From Sphingomonas sp. (lineage in GTDB: Bacteria > Pseudomonadota > Alphaproteobacteria > Sphingomonadales > Sphingomonadaceae), in contig JASLBO010000173.1 in assembly GCA_030146605.1 (NCBI GenBank), forward strand, positions 1-11,449: a DNA stretch of 11,449 bases, read 5' to 3'. The translations under genes were made by a program, and so were the position numbers. Below, one piece after another: positions 1-5,158 of this stretch. Every line of letters starts with the position of its first letter. The first letter of the stretch is position 1. The notes under the pieces were generated by a model, which did not search any database, was not told the origin of the DNA, and saw nothing but the letters and a program-made list of their open reading frames with translations.

Positions 1-3
1 AAA

Positions 4-37
4 CGGGGCCGGCTGCGAAGGAGTTCAACCGGCCCCG
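4..37 (-). terminator. Probable Rho-independent terminator of the blaI-blaR1-like operon
   Basis: A perfect 9-bp stem (positions 4-12 pair with 29-37, CGGGGCCGG against CCGGCCCCG) encloses a 16-base loop. Read on the minus strand it is followed directly by TTT, where the window ends, so the full U tract cannot be seen. It lies about 45 bases after the stop codon of the M56 protease gene and would end transcription of the repressor-protease pair. The GC-rich stem plus trailing Ts is the classic intrinsic terminator shape. Confidence 0.65.
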
Positions 38-44
38 TCGTGAA

Positions 45-71
45 GGGTGTCCGCGGGGCATGCGGACGCCC
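45..71 (-). terminator. Hairpin just after the M56 protease gene
   Basis: Positions 45-54 pair with 62-71 in a 10-bp stem with a 7-base loop and a single non-Watson-Crick position that can form G-U in one of the two transcripts. It starts 11 bases beyond the protease stop codon and precedes the stronger hairpin at 4-37. There is no T tract directly after it, so it is either the first half of a tandem terminator or a 3' mRNA-stabilising stem. Confidence 0.45.
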
Positions 72-82
72 CTCCCCTCTCG

Positions 83-1597
83 TCAATCCTCGTGGCGCTG
101 CTTGTCGAGCTCGGCCATCGCCTCGTCGATGCCCTTGAGCGCCTTGGCGCGCTCTTCGGCAGTCATGTCGGTCTCGCTCTCGATCGAGCGGCGCGCCATG
201 CGCAGCCCCATCCGGGCGCTGTTCATACCGAACGCCTTATGGCGCATCGCCAGTTGCGCGGCACCAGCCGCGGCCATCTCGATCCGGTCGGTGCAGATGA
301 TCATGATCTTCTTGCCGCCGTCCTTGCGGTGCTCGATGGTCGGCTTGTCGCCCTTGCCGCATTTGCCGTCGCGAATCTCGGGGATCGAGGCGTGGAGCTT
401 GTCCATGTCGGGCATGCCGATCTCGTCACTGCTGCCGTCGGCGCGGACGATGACCATCTTGCGGATGTGCTTGCCGTCCTTCTTGTCGTCATCCGAGAAG
501 CGATAGACGTGGCGCTTGGTCTTGCCCGGGTTCGCAGGCGCTCCGGCCGCCTCGGGCGCTTCCGGCGGCTCCGGAGCCTCGGCCGCGGAGGGCGCCTCGG
601 GAGCAGCCGGCGGCGCGGGCATATCCTGGCCCAGATCGACGCCGGTGACGGTCTCGACCTTTTCCTTGAGCGTCTCGGCGGCCTGCGTTCCCGAGGCAGT
701 GAGCCCGAGAGCGGCGACCGAGAGCGCGCCGACCCCGATCAACCCCGCAGCGGCGCGCGTGGGGGAAAATTGCCGGGTCTTCGAAAGCATGCGTAACCTC
801 CCTTTGACTTCGTTGATCGTGTGCAAGTGACATGCCGCCGAGACCGCGCCCCCATGCGCGGACTTGACGATCGCACGGCCATAAGCATGGCGCAGTGCCT
901 GGGCGCGGCCGGCGAGCACGAGGGCATCGCAGGCCATTTCCTGATCAGCGCGGAATGCGCGGAACGCCCGCCAGGCAATCGGATTGAACCAGTGGAGCGC
1001 GAGGACGAACAGCGCCACCCAATTGGCGATCAGATCGCCGCGGACATGGTGGCCGAGCTCATGGGCGAGCGCGAGATCGCGCTCCTGCTCGTCATAGCGC
1101 TCGGAGAAGTCGCGCGGGAACGCGACATATTTGCGGAACACCCCGAAGGCGAGCGGCCCGTGCGCCGCATCGGTCTCGATCACGCGGACCTTGCCCTGCG
1201 CGACGGTGCGATCGACGCGGGCGCGACGGAGCAGGCTCGCGGTGTAGCGGCTGTGCGCGACCAGATGATAGCCGAGGAACGCCGCGGCGCCCAGCGCCCA
1301 GACGACGAGGATCACCATCCACAAGCCGAAGCTGCCCTCTGCCCCTGCCGAAGGCGCGGCGCCGAGCGGCTCGACGAAATAGACCGTGACGATATCGCTT
1401 GCGGCGGCAACCGGCGCCACCGCCTGCTCGCGCCAGCCCTCGGGAAGCGGCGGCAGCAGCAGCCGCGCCACCGGCAGCAGCCACAGCGCATAGGCCATGT
1501 GCGGCCCGAACGATTTGCGCACCGGTCCGCGGACCGCGAGTACCAGCAGCATCAGCAAGCTGGTGGCGACAAAGGTTTCGAGTGCCCAGCCGATCAT
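83..1597 (-). CDS. M56 family (BlaR1/MecR1-like) membrane metalloprotease without a beta-lactam sensor domain
   Basis: This 504-residue protein is the predicted membrane partner of the BlaI-type repressor encoded just upstream. Hydrophobic segments lie near residues 5-22, 34-50, 90-112 and 282-302. The zinc-protease motif HELGH is at 179-183, and E220 in ADQEMACD is the likely third zinc ligand, so the catalytic domain should be active and cytoplasmic. In characterised BlaR1/MecR1 proteins the C-terminal extracytoplasmic part is a penicillin-binding domain. Here residues 303-504 instead hold an Ala/Pro/Glu-rich stalk (about 327-357), a charged section with two cysteines (C413, C435) and a Met/Arg-rich helical end (about 440-500); I see no SxxK or KTG motif. 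The start overlaps the repressor stop by 4 bases (ATGA), indicating translational coupling. The family call is firm; the inducing signal is unknown, and beta-lactam sensing should not be assumed. Confidence 0.9.
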   Translation of the reverse strand: MIGWALETFVATSLLMLLVLAVRGPVRKSFGPHMAYALWLLPVARLLLPPLPEGWREQAVAPVAAASDIVTVYFVEPLGAAPSAGAEGSFGLWMVILVVWALGAAAFLGYHLVAHSRYTASLLRRARVDRTVAQGKVRVIETDAAHGPLAFGVFRKYVAFPRDFSERYDEQERDLALAHELGHHVRGDLIANWVALFVLALHWFNPIAWRAFRAFRADQEMACDALVLAGRAQALRHAYGRAIVKSAHGGAVSAACHLHTINEVKGRLRMLSKTRQFSPTRAAAGLIGVGALSVAALGLTASGTQAAETLKEKVETVTGVDLGQDMPAPPAAPEAPSAAEAPEPPEAPEAAGAPANPGKTKRHVYRFSDDDKKDGKHIRKMVIVRADGSSDEIGMPDMDKLHASIPEIRDGKCGKGDKPTIEHRKDGGKKIMIICTDRIEMAAAGAAQLAMRHKAFGMNSARMGLRMARRSIESETDMTAEERAKALKGIDEAMAELDKQRHED

Positions 1598-1962
1598 GAC
1601 TTCAGCTCCTTCAGCAGCGCTTCGATCTCGGCGATGTCCTGGTCGGTGATCGCGTCGCGCTCGGCGAGGTGGGCGACCAAAGGCGTGAGCTTGCCGCCGA
1701 ACAGCCGATCCATGAAGCGGCGCGACTCGCCGACGACAAAGTCCGCGCGCTCGACCAGCGGCCGATAGCGATAGCGGCGGCCGTCTTCCTCATGCCCGAT
1801 GACGCTCTTGGCGAGCAGCCGGCCGAGCAGGGTCTTGACGGTGTTGGCGCTCCAGTCGCGCTCGGCGGGAACGCGCTCGGCGACTTCCTGCGCAGTGAGC
1901 GGCGACTCCTCCCAGAGCACCTCCATCACGGCTTGCTCGGCTTCGCTGATCCGTTCGGTCAT
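1594..1962 (-). CDS. BlaI/MecI/CopY family winged-helix repressor
   Basis: This 122-residue protein has the usual length and layout of the BlaI/MecI family (penicillinase repressor). Residues about 4-70 form the winged helix, recognisable from ISEAEQAVMEVLWE, the recognition-helix stretch WSANTVKTLLGRLLAK and the wing (GRRYRYRPLV). Residues about 72-122 are the helical dimerisation arm. Known family members repress their own operon until the partner membrane protease triggers their cleavage. Here the partner gene follows with a 4-base overlap, and two matching operator boxes lie immediately upstream (1980-1989, 2001-2010), so autorepression is the simplest model. The ATG at 1962 has AGAGGG four bases before it. 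The symbol blaI is not assigned because no beta-lactamase gene is nearby. Confidence 0.92.
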   Translation of the reverse strand: MTERISEAEQAVMEVLWEESPLTAQEVAERVPAERDWSANTVKTLLGRLLAKSVIGHEEDGRRYRYRPLVERADFVVGESRRFMDRLFGGKLTPLVAHLAERDAITDQDIAEIEALLKELKS

Positions 1963-1979
1963 GAGTCCCTCTTGCTGAC

Positions 1980-2010
1980 TACTTGTGTAATCGTCGCGAT
2001 TACGTCTGTA
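1980..2010 (-). promoter_or_regulatory. Two BlaI/CopY-type operator boxes upstream of the repressor gene
   Basis: Two boxes read TACTTGTGTA (1980-1989) and TACGTCTGTA (2001-2010). Both fit TACNNNTGTA, one base from the CopY/BlaI-family operator TACANNTGTA. Their centres are 21 bp apart, two helical turns, so two repressor dimers would sit on the same face of the DNA. The boxes lie inside a larger imperfect dyad (1977-1993 against 1997-2013, 13 of 17 positions matching). The site begins 18 bases before the repressor start codon. Sequence and position are seen; binding is inferred from the family. Confidence 0.75.
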
Positions 2011-2015
2011 GTCAA
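1987..2015 (-). promoter_or_regulatory. Candidate sigma-70-type promoter of the repressor-protease operon
   Basis: On the minus strand a good -35 element, TTGACT, lies at 2015-2010, and a poor -10 candidate, GATTAC, at 1992-1987, with a 17-base spacer. The -35 touches one operator box and the -10 overlaps the other, so a bound repressor would cover the whole promoter. The -10 match is only three of six, and alphaproteobacterial promoters are loose, so this rests mainly on spacing and position. Confidence 0.5.
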
Positions 2016-2216
2016 CAGGGTGAACGGCCGATGAACGATTCCACAGGCGGAACGAACCCGCAGTGGCGGTGCGTCGCGCCTGTCGGGCTAATTTACAGGT
2101 GTGTTGTGGCGAAGTGGATCGTTAACCACTGAAGATGCTGGAAAAGCGTGCTTCGCCCGAACTGGCACGGCGAGTGCAAAGATAGAAGCACCCGAGCGTT
2201 TCGACGCTTCATTCCA

Positions 2217-2260
2217 GGGTGGGTCGACCGCTTACTTACCGGTCTCGCGTCGACCCACCC
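2217..2260. repeat. 12-bp perfect inverted repeat
   Basis: GGGTGGGTCGAC at 2217-2228 is exactly mirrored by GTCGACCCACCC at 2249-2260, with 20 bases between. It could fold as a long-loop hairpin in either transcript. No T run follows on the minus strand, so a simple intrinsic terminator is not supported. It may be an intergenic repeat or the remnant of a small mobile element; no target-site duplication was seen. Confidence 0.6.
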
Positions 2261-2309
2261 GACCCGGGTTTCCCGAAATCGATATGCGAGTCGGCTGCTC
2301 CAGGTCGCT

Positions 2310-2330
2310 CCCCTCCCTTGCAGGGAGGGG
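2310..2330 (-). terminator. Hairpin after the glutaredoxin gene
   Basis: CCCCTCCCT (2310-2318) pairs perfectly with AGGGAGGGG (2322-2330) around a 3-base loop. It starts 10 bases past the glutaredoxin stop codon on the minus strand and would cap the DUF1476-bolA-glutaredoxin transcript. There is no U tract, so it may be a Rho-assisted terminator or an RNA-protecting stem. Its GC-run style resembles the larger palindrome at 3310-3420. Confidence 0.5.
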
Positions 2331-2340
2331 CATATGGGGA

Positions 2341-2673
2341 TCAAGCCTGCGCTGTGACGCCCTTGTCGGCCAGCAGCTGCGCCAGCTCGCCGCTTTCGTA
2401 CATCTCCATCATGATGTCCGATCCGCCGACGAACTCGCCCTTCACGTAGAGCTGCGGGATCGTCGGCCAGTCCGAGAATGCCTTGATGCCCTGGCGGACG
2501 CCCTGGTCCTGGAGCACGTCGACGCTCTCGAACTCGACGCCGAGATGGGTGAGGATCGCGATCGCGCGGCTCGAAAAGCCGCATTGCGGAAATAGCGGGC
2601 TGCCCTTCATGAACAGCAAAACGGGATTGGCATCTACGATACCCTGAATTCGCGCCTGAACGTCGTCGGTCAT
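2341..2673 (-). CDS. grxD: Monothiol CGFS glutaredoxin (Grx4/Grx5 type)
   Basis: With the ATG at 2673 this is a 110-residue single-domain monothiol glutaredoxin. CGFS follows MKGSPLFPQ, with the active cysteine at residue 31; WPTIPQLYVKGEFVGGSD supplies the cis-proline and the glutathione-binding loop. Such proteins bind a glutathione-ligated [2Fe-2S] cluster and pass it on in the cytosol, usually together with BolA proteins. The adjacent upstream gene is bolA, which supports that partnership. An in-frame GTG at 2682 would overlap the bolA stop by 4 bases, but the GAGGAG ribosome site sits right against it; the same site is 8 bases before the ATG at 2673, which I prefer. Family assignment is very secure. 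Confidence 0.95.
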   Translation of the reverse strand: MTDDVQARIQGIVDANPVLLFMKGSPLFPQCGFSSRAIAILTHLGVEFESVDVLQDQGVRQGIKAFSDWPTIPQLYVKGEFVGGSDIMMEMYESGELAQLLADKGVTAQA

Positions 2674-2678
2674 TTCAC

Positions 2679-2918
2679 TCACTCCTCGGCCGGCGCTTCG
2701 GTGGTCAGCTGGAGCGCGTGAAGCACGCCGCCCATGCGCCCGCCGAGCGCTGCATAAACCGCCTGGTGCTGGCGCACCCGCGGCATCCCCTTGAACATGG
2801 GGGCGACGACGCGCGCTGCATAGTGGTCGCCGTCGCCGGCGAGATCGGTGATCTCGATCCGGGCATCGGGAATGCTGGCGCGGATCAGTTCCTCGATCTC
2901 GGCCGCGGCCATCGCCAT
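2679..2918 (-). CDS. BolA/IbaG family protein
   Basis: This 79-residue protein is a compact BolA domain. It runs IEELIRASIPDARIEITDLAGDGDHYAARVVAPMFKG and then PRVRQHQAVYAAL, with histidines near residues 32 and 51 in the places where BolA proteins help ligate the [2Fe-2S] cluster shared with CGFS glutaredoxins. Length matches the short BolA/IbaG (YrbA-like) type, so IbaG-like is the better comparison than full-length BolA. It starts one base after the DUF1476 stop codon and ends just before the glutaredoxin start, so the three genes are almost certainly cotranscribed and translationally coupled. A second in-frame ATG at 2912 is equally possible as start. The likely role is iron-sulfur trafficking or iron sensing with the neighbouring glutaredoxin. 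Confidence 0.93.
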   Translation of the reverse strand: MAMAAAEIEELIRASIPDARIEITDLAGDGDHYAARVVAPMFKGMPRVRQHQAVYAALGGRMGGVLHALQLTTEAPAEE

Positions 2919-2919
2919 G

Positions 2920-3243
2920 TTACTTCGATTCCATCAGCTGGCGGCGCGCTTCGATCGTCTGTTCCTGGATCGCGCTGCGGATCGTCGCATCGTCGACCTC
3001 GACCCCGGCGGCGAGCAAGTCGCCGAGCAGCTTGCGGATCACGTCCTCGTCGCCGGCTTCCTCGAAATCGGCCTGGACCACCGCCTTGGCATAAGCGTCG
3101 GTCTCTTCGGGAGTGAGCTTCATCCTGGCGGCGGCCCATTGACCGAGCAGGCGGTTGCGCCGCGCGGCGATACGGAAGGCGATGTCCTCGTCATGGGCGA
3201 ATTTCGCCTCGAACCCGCGTTCGCGATCGTCGAAAGTGGTCAT
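2920..3243 (-). CDS. DUF1476 protein, zeta-type inhibitor of F1-ATPase
   Basis: With the ATG at 3243 the product is 107 residues and begins MTTFDDRERGFEAKFAHDED, the characteristic opening of the alphaproteobacterial DUF1476 family. In Paracoccus denitrificans this family is the zeta subunit, which blocks ATP hydrolysis by F1FO-ATP synthase through its N-terminal segment. The remainder is predicted all-helical and charged (for example EETDAYAKAVVQADFEEAGDEDVIRKLLG). The frame extends upstream to 3303, but those 20 extra residues do not look like the family, and AAAGGG lies in ribosome-site position before 3243. It is the first gene of a tight DUF1476-bolA-glutaredoxin unit. Whether the protein inhibits strongly, as in Paracoccus, or weakly cannot be judged from sequence. 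Confidence 0.88.
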   Translation of the reverse strand: MTTFDDRERGFEAKFAHDEDIAFRIAARRNRLLGQWAAARMKLTPEETDAYAKAVVQADFEEAGDEDVIRKLLGDLLAAGVEVDDATIRSAIQEQTIEARRQLMESK

Positions 3244-3274
3244 GTGCTGCTCGCCCTTTGATGCGGTTTCTGCC

Positions 3275-3303
3275 GAGATAGGAGGGCGGGAGAGGCAAGG
3301 CAA
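3275..3303 (-). promoter_or_regulatory. Candidate promoter for the DUF1476-bolA-glutaredoxin unit
   Basis: On the minus strand TTGCCT (3303-3298) and TATCTC (3280-3275) are separated by 17 bases, about 30 bases ahead of the DUF1476 start codon. The matches are four of six and three of six to sigma-70 consensus, so this is a weak candidate. It is supported mainly by the large palindrome just upstream, which probably separates this unit from the oxidoreductase gene. Confidence 0.3.
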
Positions 3304-3309
3304 CTCTCT

Positions 3310-3420
3310 AAGCCGCTCCCCTTCAGGGGAGGGGTTGGGGTGGGGCAGTGCCGCGGGCGCCGGGCTCGGTGAGACGGACAGGCCCCACCCCCAAACCCCT
3401 CCCCTGAAGGGGAGCGGCTT
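3310..3420. repeat. Large imperfect inverted repeat between the oxidoreductase and DUF1476 genes
   Basis: The arm at 3310-3346 (37 bases) is mirrored by 3382-3420 (39 bases), differing only by two single-base insertions. Each arm carries its own small hairpin (CCCCTTCAGGGG). The right arm ends directly at the stop codon of the oxidoreductase gene, and 35 bases separate the arms. It can fold into one long stem or two smaller ones and probably ends the leu-oxidoreductase transcript. I take it to be a dispersed GC-rich intergenic repeat; copy number in the genome is unknown. Confidence 0.8.
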
Positions 3421-4422
3421 TTATAAGCCGATCGTCACCACCAGCTTCCCGATCGCCTGCCGCGCCGCCATCTTCGCGATCGCCTTGCCGCCGTCCTCGA
3501 GCGCGAACGTCTCGGTCACGCGCGGCGCGATCGTGCCCGCTTCCCACAGCCGGAACAGATGCTCGACATGCGCCTGGTTGGCCTGCGGGTCGCGCGCGGC
3601 GAAGGCGCCCCAGAAGACGCCGCAGACGTCGCAGCTCTTGAGCAAAGTGAGGTTGAGCGGGAGTTTCGGGATGCCGGCGGGGAAGCCGACGACCAGATAG
3701 CGCCCTTCCCAGCCGATCGCACGCAGGGCGGGCTCGGCATAGTCGCCGCCGACCGGATCGTATATCACGTCGGTGCCCTTGGGACCGACCGCGGCCTTGA
3801 ACGCCTCGCTCAGTGCCCTCGACTGCTCCTTGTCGAAGGGTGCACGCGGATAGACGAGCGTTTCGTCGGCGCCGGCAAAACGCGCGGCCTCGGCCTTTTC
3901 ATCGGAGGAGACTGCGGCGACGACGCGCGCGCCGAACGCCTTGCCTAGCTCGATCGCCGCGAGGCCGACCCCGCCGGCCGCGCCGAGGATGAGCAGGGTC
4001 TCCCCGGCCTTCAGATGCCCACGGTCGAGCAATGCGTGGATCGTGGTCGCATAGGTGAGCAGCAGCGCCGCGCCTTCCTCGAAGCTGCGGCCTTCGGGGA
4101 GCGGATAAAGCCGAGCCGCGTCGGCCGCGACTTTCTCCGCCAGCCCACCATGCCCGATCACGCCGAGTACGCGGTCACCGGCGGCGAATTGCGTCACGCC
4201 CTCGCCCACTGCTTCGATCACACCGGCGATCTCGCCGCCGGGGGCGAACGGGCGCGGCGGCTTGAACTGGTATTTGTCCTCGATGATCAGCACGTCGGGA
4301 TAGTTGATCGCGCAGGCCTTGATCGCGACCAGCACCTGGCCCTTGCCAGGTACCGGATCGGGCAGATCCGATATGCTTAGAGTTTCAGGTCCGCCCGGCG
4401 CCTGCGACAAGAGTGCCTTCAT
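3421..4422 (-). CDS. Zinc-free MDR-family NADPH:quinone oxidoreductase
   Basis: This 333-residue protein belongs to the quinone oxidoreductase/zeta-crystallin branch of the medium-chain dehydrogenase/reductases. It has the N-terminal GroES-like fold ([26 protein letters not shown], about 60-85) and a Rossmann domain with AAGGVG at 148-153. The cysteine and histidine ligands of the zinc alcohol dehydrogenases are not apparent. The family transfers hydride from NADPH to quinones or other alpha,beta-unsaturated carbonyls; the substrate here cannot be fixed. The ATG at 4422 gives the expected [15 protein letters not shown] start, with GGGAG before it; an upstream start at 4464 would add 14 unrelated residues. 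The gene overlaps the end of leuD by 38 bases, so it is probably translated from the leu transcript by coupling. Confidence 0.92.
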   Translation of the reverse strand: MKALLSQAPGGPETLSISDLPDPVPGKGQVLVAIKACAINYPDVLIIEDKYQFKPPRPFAPGGEIAGVIEAVGEGVTQFAAGDRVLGVIGHGGLAEKVAADAARLYPLPEGRSFEEGAALLLTYATTIHALLDRGHLKAGETLLILGAAGGVGLAAIELGKAFGARVVAAVSSDEKAEAARFAGADETLVYPRAPFDKEQSRALSEAFKAAVGPKGTDVIYDPVGGDYAEPALRAIGWEGRYLVVGFPAGIPKLPLNLTLLKSCDVCGVFWGAFAARDPQANQAHVEHLFRLWEAGTIAPRVTETFALEDGGKAIAKMAARQAIGKLVVTIGL

Positions 4423-5014
4423 TGCCCGCTCCCACTGTGATCCAGGGACGCGAAGCAGCGGCACCGGATTCGTATTTCGAAATCTCGGTATCTTTTGCCA
4501 GTGTCATGCCGATCTCGTCCAGCCCTTCCAGCAGGCATTGCCGACGGAAGGCGTCGAGTTCGAAGGGGAAGCGGTCCTGAAAGGGGGTGGTGACGGTCAT
4601 TGTCTCGAGATCGACAGTGACTTCGTCGTCGCGCGCGACTTCGACCAGCCGATCAATCGCTTCCTGGGGAAGGACAACCGCGACAATGCCGTTCTTGAAG
4701 GCATTGCCCGAGAAGATGTCCGAGAAGCTCGGTGCGATCACCGCCATGATGCCCATGTCCGCGAGCGCCCAGGCGGCGTGCTCGCGGCTCGATCCGCAGC
4801 CGAAATTGTCGCCCGCGATGAGGATCGGGCTGCCGGCATAGCGCGGATCGTCGAAGATGTTGTCGGGCTGCGCGCGCACCGTCTCGAACGCGCCCTGCCC
4901 CAGCCCCTCGCGCGTGGTGGTCTTGAGCCAATGCGCGGGGATGATGATGTCGGTGTCGATATTCTTGGCGCCCCACGGATAAGCGCGCCCCTCGACCTGG
5001 CGAACGGGCTCCAT
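4385..5014 (-). CDS. leuD: 3-isopropylmalate dehydratase small subunit
   Basis: This is the swivel subunit of isopropylmalate isomerase, which joins LeuC to convert 2-isopropylmalate to 3-isopropylmalate in leucine synthesis. The 209-residue product carries [15 protein letters not shown] near the N-terminus and [13 protein letters not shown] in the middle, both diagnostic. The ATG at 5014 has GGAGAT 8 bases upstream; the frame stays open to 5098, but the extra 28 residues read through the preceding small gene and are not family-like. The family usually ends close to the RPW seen here; this protein continues for about 18 more residues, rich in Gly and Ala ([18 protein letters not shown]), running over the ribosome site and start of the oxidoreductase gene. 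That tail is probably a consequence of the gene overlap and is unlikely to be catalytic. Confidence 0.95.
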   Translation of the reverse strand: MEPVRQVEGRAYPWGAKNIDTDIIIPAHWLKTTTREGLGQGAFETVRAQPDNIFDDPRYAGSPILIAGDNFGCGSSREHAAWALADMGIMAVIAPSFSDIFSGNAFKNGIVAVVLPQEAIDRLVEVARDDEVTVDLETMTVTTPFQDRFPFELDAFRRQCLLEGLDEIGMTLAKDTEISKYESGAAASRPWITVGAGNEGTLVAGAGRT

Positions 5015-5030
5015 CAGAATATCTCCGGCT

Positions 5031-5147
5031 TTATCGGGGTGCGGATGCGTCCGTCGGAGGCGTCTGGGCCTTGAGCCGGGTAGCATAGGCCGCGGCAAGG
5101 CCGCTCACGATGGTCGCCGCGATCAACGCGTACAGCGCATGCTTCAT
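5031..5147 (-). CDS. Small membrane or exported peptide between leuC and leuD
   Basis: A 38-codon gene encodes a basic start (MKH), one hydrophobic stretch (about residues 4-21, Ala/Leu/Ile-rich) and a short polar end with prolines ([11 protein letters not shown]). This is the shape of a single-pass micro-membrane protein, or of a signal peptide with a very short mature part (possible AxA site at AYA, about residue 22). Support for it being real: a strong ribosome site (AGGGGAG) 7 bases before the ATG, partly built from the leuC stop codon; an exact fit in the leuC-leuD gap; and only 16 bases to leuD. No family is recognised and no function is claimed. It may also carry ribosomes toward leuD. 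Confidence 0.65.
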   Translation of the reverse strand: MKHALYALIAATIVSGLAAAYATRLKAQTPPTDASAPR

Positions 5148-5158
5148 TGGACACTCCC

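Larger units (their letters stand above)
2016..2340. other. 325-base gene-free stretch between the glutaredoxin gene and the repressor promoter
   Basis: No credible gene was found. The stretch holds three separate stem-loops: a TTCG-loop hairpin (AGCGT/ACGCT stem, 2195-2208), a 12-bp perfect inverted repeat with a 20-base loop (2217-2260), and a 9-bp perfect hairpin (2310-2330) just after the glutaredoxin stop. The part from 2016 to about 2190 shows nothing I recognise. Open frames crossing it on either strand run antisense into the glutaredoxin gene or lack family resemblance. Confidence 0.6.

Noticed and set aside
821..1768. 315-codon plus-strand frame opposite the M56 protease and repressor genes
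   Set aside because: Antisense to two well-identified genes, low-complexity Arg/Glu/His-rich translation, no recognisable domain.
83..1962. Annotating the repressor-protease pair as beta-lactam resistance genes (blaI/blaR1)
   Set aside because: No beta-lactamase gene is present and the receptor lacks the penicillin-binding sensor domain.
2101..2595. Plus-strand and minus-strand frames crossing the non-coding gap into the glutaredoxin gene
   Set aside because: They depend on sequence antisense to or out of frame with the glutaredoxin gene, lack a supported ribosome site and show no family motifs.
2674..2682. GTG start of the glutaredoxin gene at 2682, overlapping the bolA stop
   Set aside because: The GAGGAG ribosome site abuts this GTG, whereas it is 8 bases before the ATG at 2673.
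3244..3303. Longer N-terminus for the DUF1476 protein
   Set aside because: The extra 20 residues are not family-like and the normal MTTFDDRERGF start at 3243 has its own ribosome site.
4423..4464. Longer N-terminus for the quinone oxidoreductase
   Set aside because: It would add 14 unrelated residues and deepen the overlap with leuD; MKALL at 4422 is the family-typical start and has GGGAG ahead of it.
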